A DNA stretch of 64,000 bases from an uncultured Flavobacteriales bacterium (GTDB taxonomy: Bacteria; Bacteroidota; Bacteroidia; Flavobacteriales_D; Crocinitomicaceae): the NCBI GenBank assembly GCA_913056215.1, contig CAJXMN010000005.1:1-64000 (forward strand), in the 5' to 3' direction. A program made the position numbers and the translations under genes. Below, in pieces: positions 63,549 through 64,000 of the stretch (position 1 is the first letter of the stretch; the number at the start of each line of letters is the position of its first letter). The notes beneath the pieces are model-generated. The model was not told where the DNA came from. It did not search any database and was given only the letters and a program-made list of their open reading frames with translations.

Positions 63549-64000
63549 ATGAACAAAGAAGATTTAGCAGGAAAAAAACTTCCTGAATTACGAGTAATCG
63601 CGAAAACAATTGGTGTAAAGCGTGTTGAAAAATACCGCAAAGCCGAGTTGATAGATCTCATTGTAAATGGGGATAAAACCAATCAACAAACAACTTCCAA
63701 AAAGGAGTATCAACCAGACCGCTCCAAGAAAGAGAATAAAAAGTCCGACGATAAGAGCGAAAAGAAAAGCGATGATGCGCGTAAATCAGAAAAACGCCCT
63801 CGAGCTAAAAAATCGGATGATAAAGGCACAAATCTATTCAGTGGCGAAGAAGCAAAACAGCAAAAAACAGAAAGTTCGCATACCAAAGAGCATAAAAACG
63901 ATAAAAATCAGAATAATAAGTCACAATCGCGTTCTTCGAAATTTGATCCTCGCGATAAAAAGCAGTCTAAGGGTGGTCATCATCAAGGTAATGACCGCAA
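63549..64000 (+). CDS. rho: Transcription termination factor Rho, N-terminal 150 residues (cut by window edge)
   Basis: The start MNKEDLAGKKLPELRVIAKT begins the Rho_N SAP-like helical domain (LPELRVIAKTIGVKRVEKYR, KAELIDLIV). From residue about 45 to the window end (150) the chain is a low-complexity stretch rich in Lys, Ser, Asp, Gln and Asn (KKSDDKSEKKSDDARKSEKR), almost without hydrophobic residues. Bacteroidota Rho proteins carry such a long disordered insert between the N-terminal domain and the RNA-binding core; in Bacteroides it drives phase separation. The RNA-binding and motor domains lie beyond the window, so identity rests on the N-terminal domain and the insert. It diverges from the DUF4293 gene. 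Confidence 0.85.
   Translation, partial: MNKEDLAGKKLPELRVIAKTIGVKRVEKYRKAELIDLIVNGDKTNQQTTSKKEYQPDRSKKENKKSDDKSEKKSDDARKSEKRPRAKKSDDKGTNLFSGEEAKQQKTESSHTKEHKNDKNQNNKSQSRSSKFDPRDKKQSKGGHHQGNDR

Noticed and set aside
1-64000. CRISPR arrays, insertion sequences, prophage, integrase or attachment sites
   Set aside because: None seen on reading both strands: no regularly spaced repeats, transposase or integrase motifs.

Overview
The window looks like a chromosomal stretch from a free-living, probably aquatic or marine, member of Bacteroidota, order Flavobacteriales (a Crocinitomicaceae/Cryomorphaceae-like organism is my guess). The reasons are type IX secretion sorting domains (types A and B), a PorP/SprF protein, a TonB-dependent receptor with a carboxypeptidase-like N-terminal domain, DUF4293, DUF2911 and DUF1573 proteins, a fused CcoNO cbb3 oxidase, a long charged insert in Rho, few Shine-Dalgarno sequences, and many TAnnTTTG promoter boxes. 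No tRNA, rRNA, CRISPR array, insertion sequence or prophage was seen.

Layout. 1-1.4 kb: 5' part of a TonB-dependent receptor (minus strand). 1.7-8.9 kb: complete histidine operon hisGDCBHAFI(E) on the minus strand, preceded by a leader peptide with four consecutive His codons and mutually exclusive antiterminator and terminator hairpins. 9-10 kb: hemB. 10.1-18.6 kb: plus-strand run of a lipoprotein, a small secreted protein, a TerB/FHA-like/ABCG fusion transporter, an LtaS-like membrane phosphotransferase overlapping a diacylglycerol-kinase-like gene, a DUF1569 protein and ung; radC converges on ung. 19.4-20.1 kb: decayed M24 metallopeptidase gene. 20.4-22.7 kb: aconitase. 23.1-29.8 kb: cbb3 oxidase operon ccoS-NO-Q-P-G-H plus a TauE/SafE-like membrane protein, with an FNR-type palindrome in front. 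29.8-30.4 kb: rhodanese and DUF2892. 30.5-34.5 kb: DUF1573 lipoprotein, S41 protease, NlpC/P60 hydrolase, membrane protein. 34.6-43.1 kb: LamG type IX cargo and a surface-glycan set (flippase, GT4, sulfotransferase, SGNH hydrolase, YfhO). 43.2-50.1 kb: miaE, PKD-repeat type B cargo with its PorP/SprF partner, AcpH-like, MltF-like, DUF2911. 50.4-56 kb: large multidomain subtilase and an M14 carboxypeptidase. 56-57.6 kb: ZIP transporter with an MntR/DtxR-type regulator. 57.8-60.6 kb: M28 peptidase and kelch-like type IX cargo. 60.9-64 kb: ABC-F protein, DUF4293, and the start of rho.

How the genes fit together. The his genes form one amino-acid operon that I predict is controlled by ribosome-mediated attenuation. 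The cco genes encode a microaerobic terminal oxidase with assembly factors, probably switched on by a CRP/FNR-type activator. The LtaS-like/DAG-kinase pair looks like a phosphoglycerol-transfer and DAG-recycling couple. The 35-43 kb genes suggest export of a sulfated surface glycan. Several secreted peptidases (S8, M14, M28, S41) and type IX cargos point to a protein-degrading, surface-active lifestyle. The less ordinary points are the histidine attenuator, the TerB-ABCG cluster, the LtaS/DAGK couple, the subtilase with Glu in the catalytic Asp position, the long CcoP with an extra cytochrome domain, and the absence of ccoI beside ccoS. Everything is read by eye; no database search was run.
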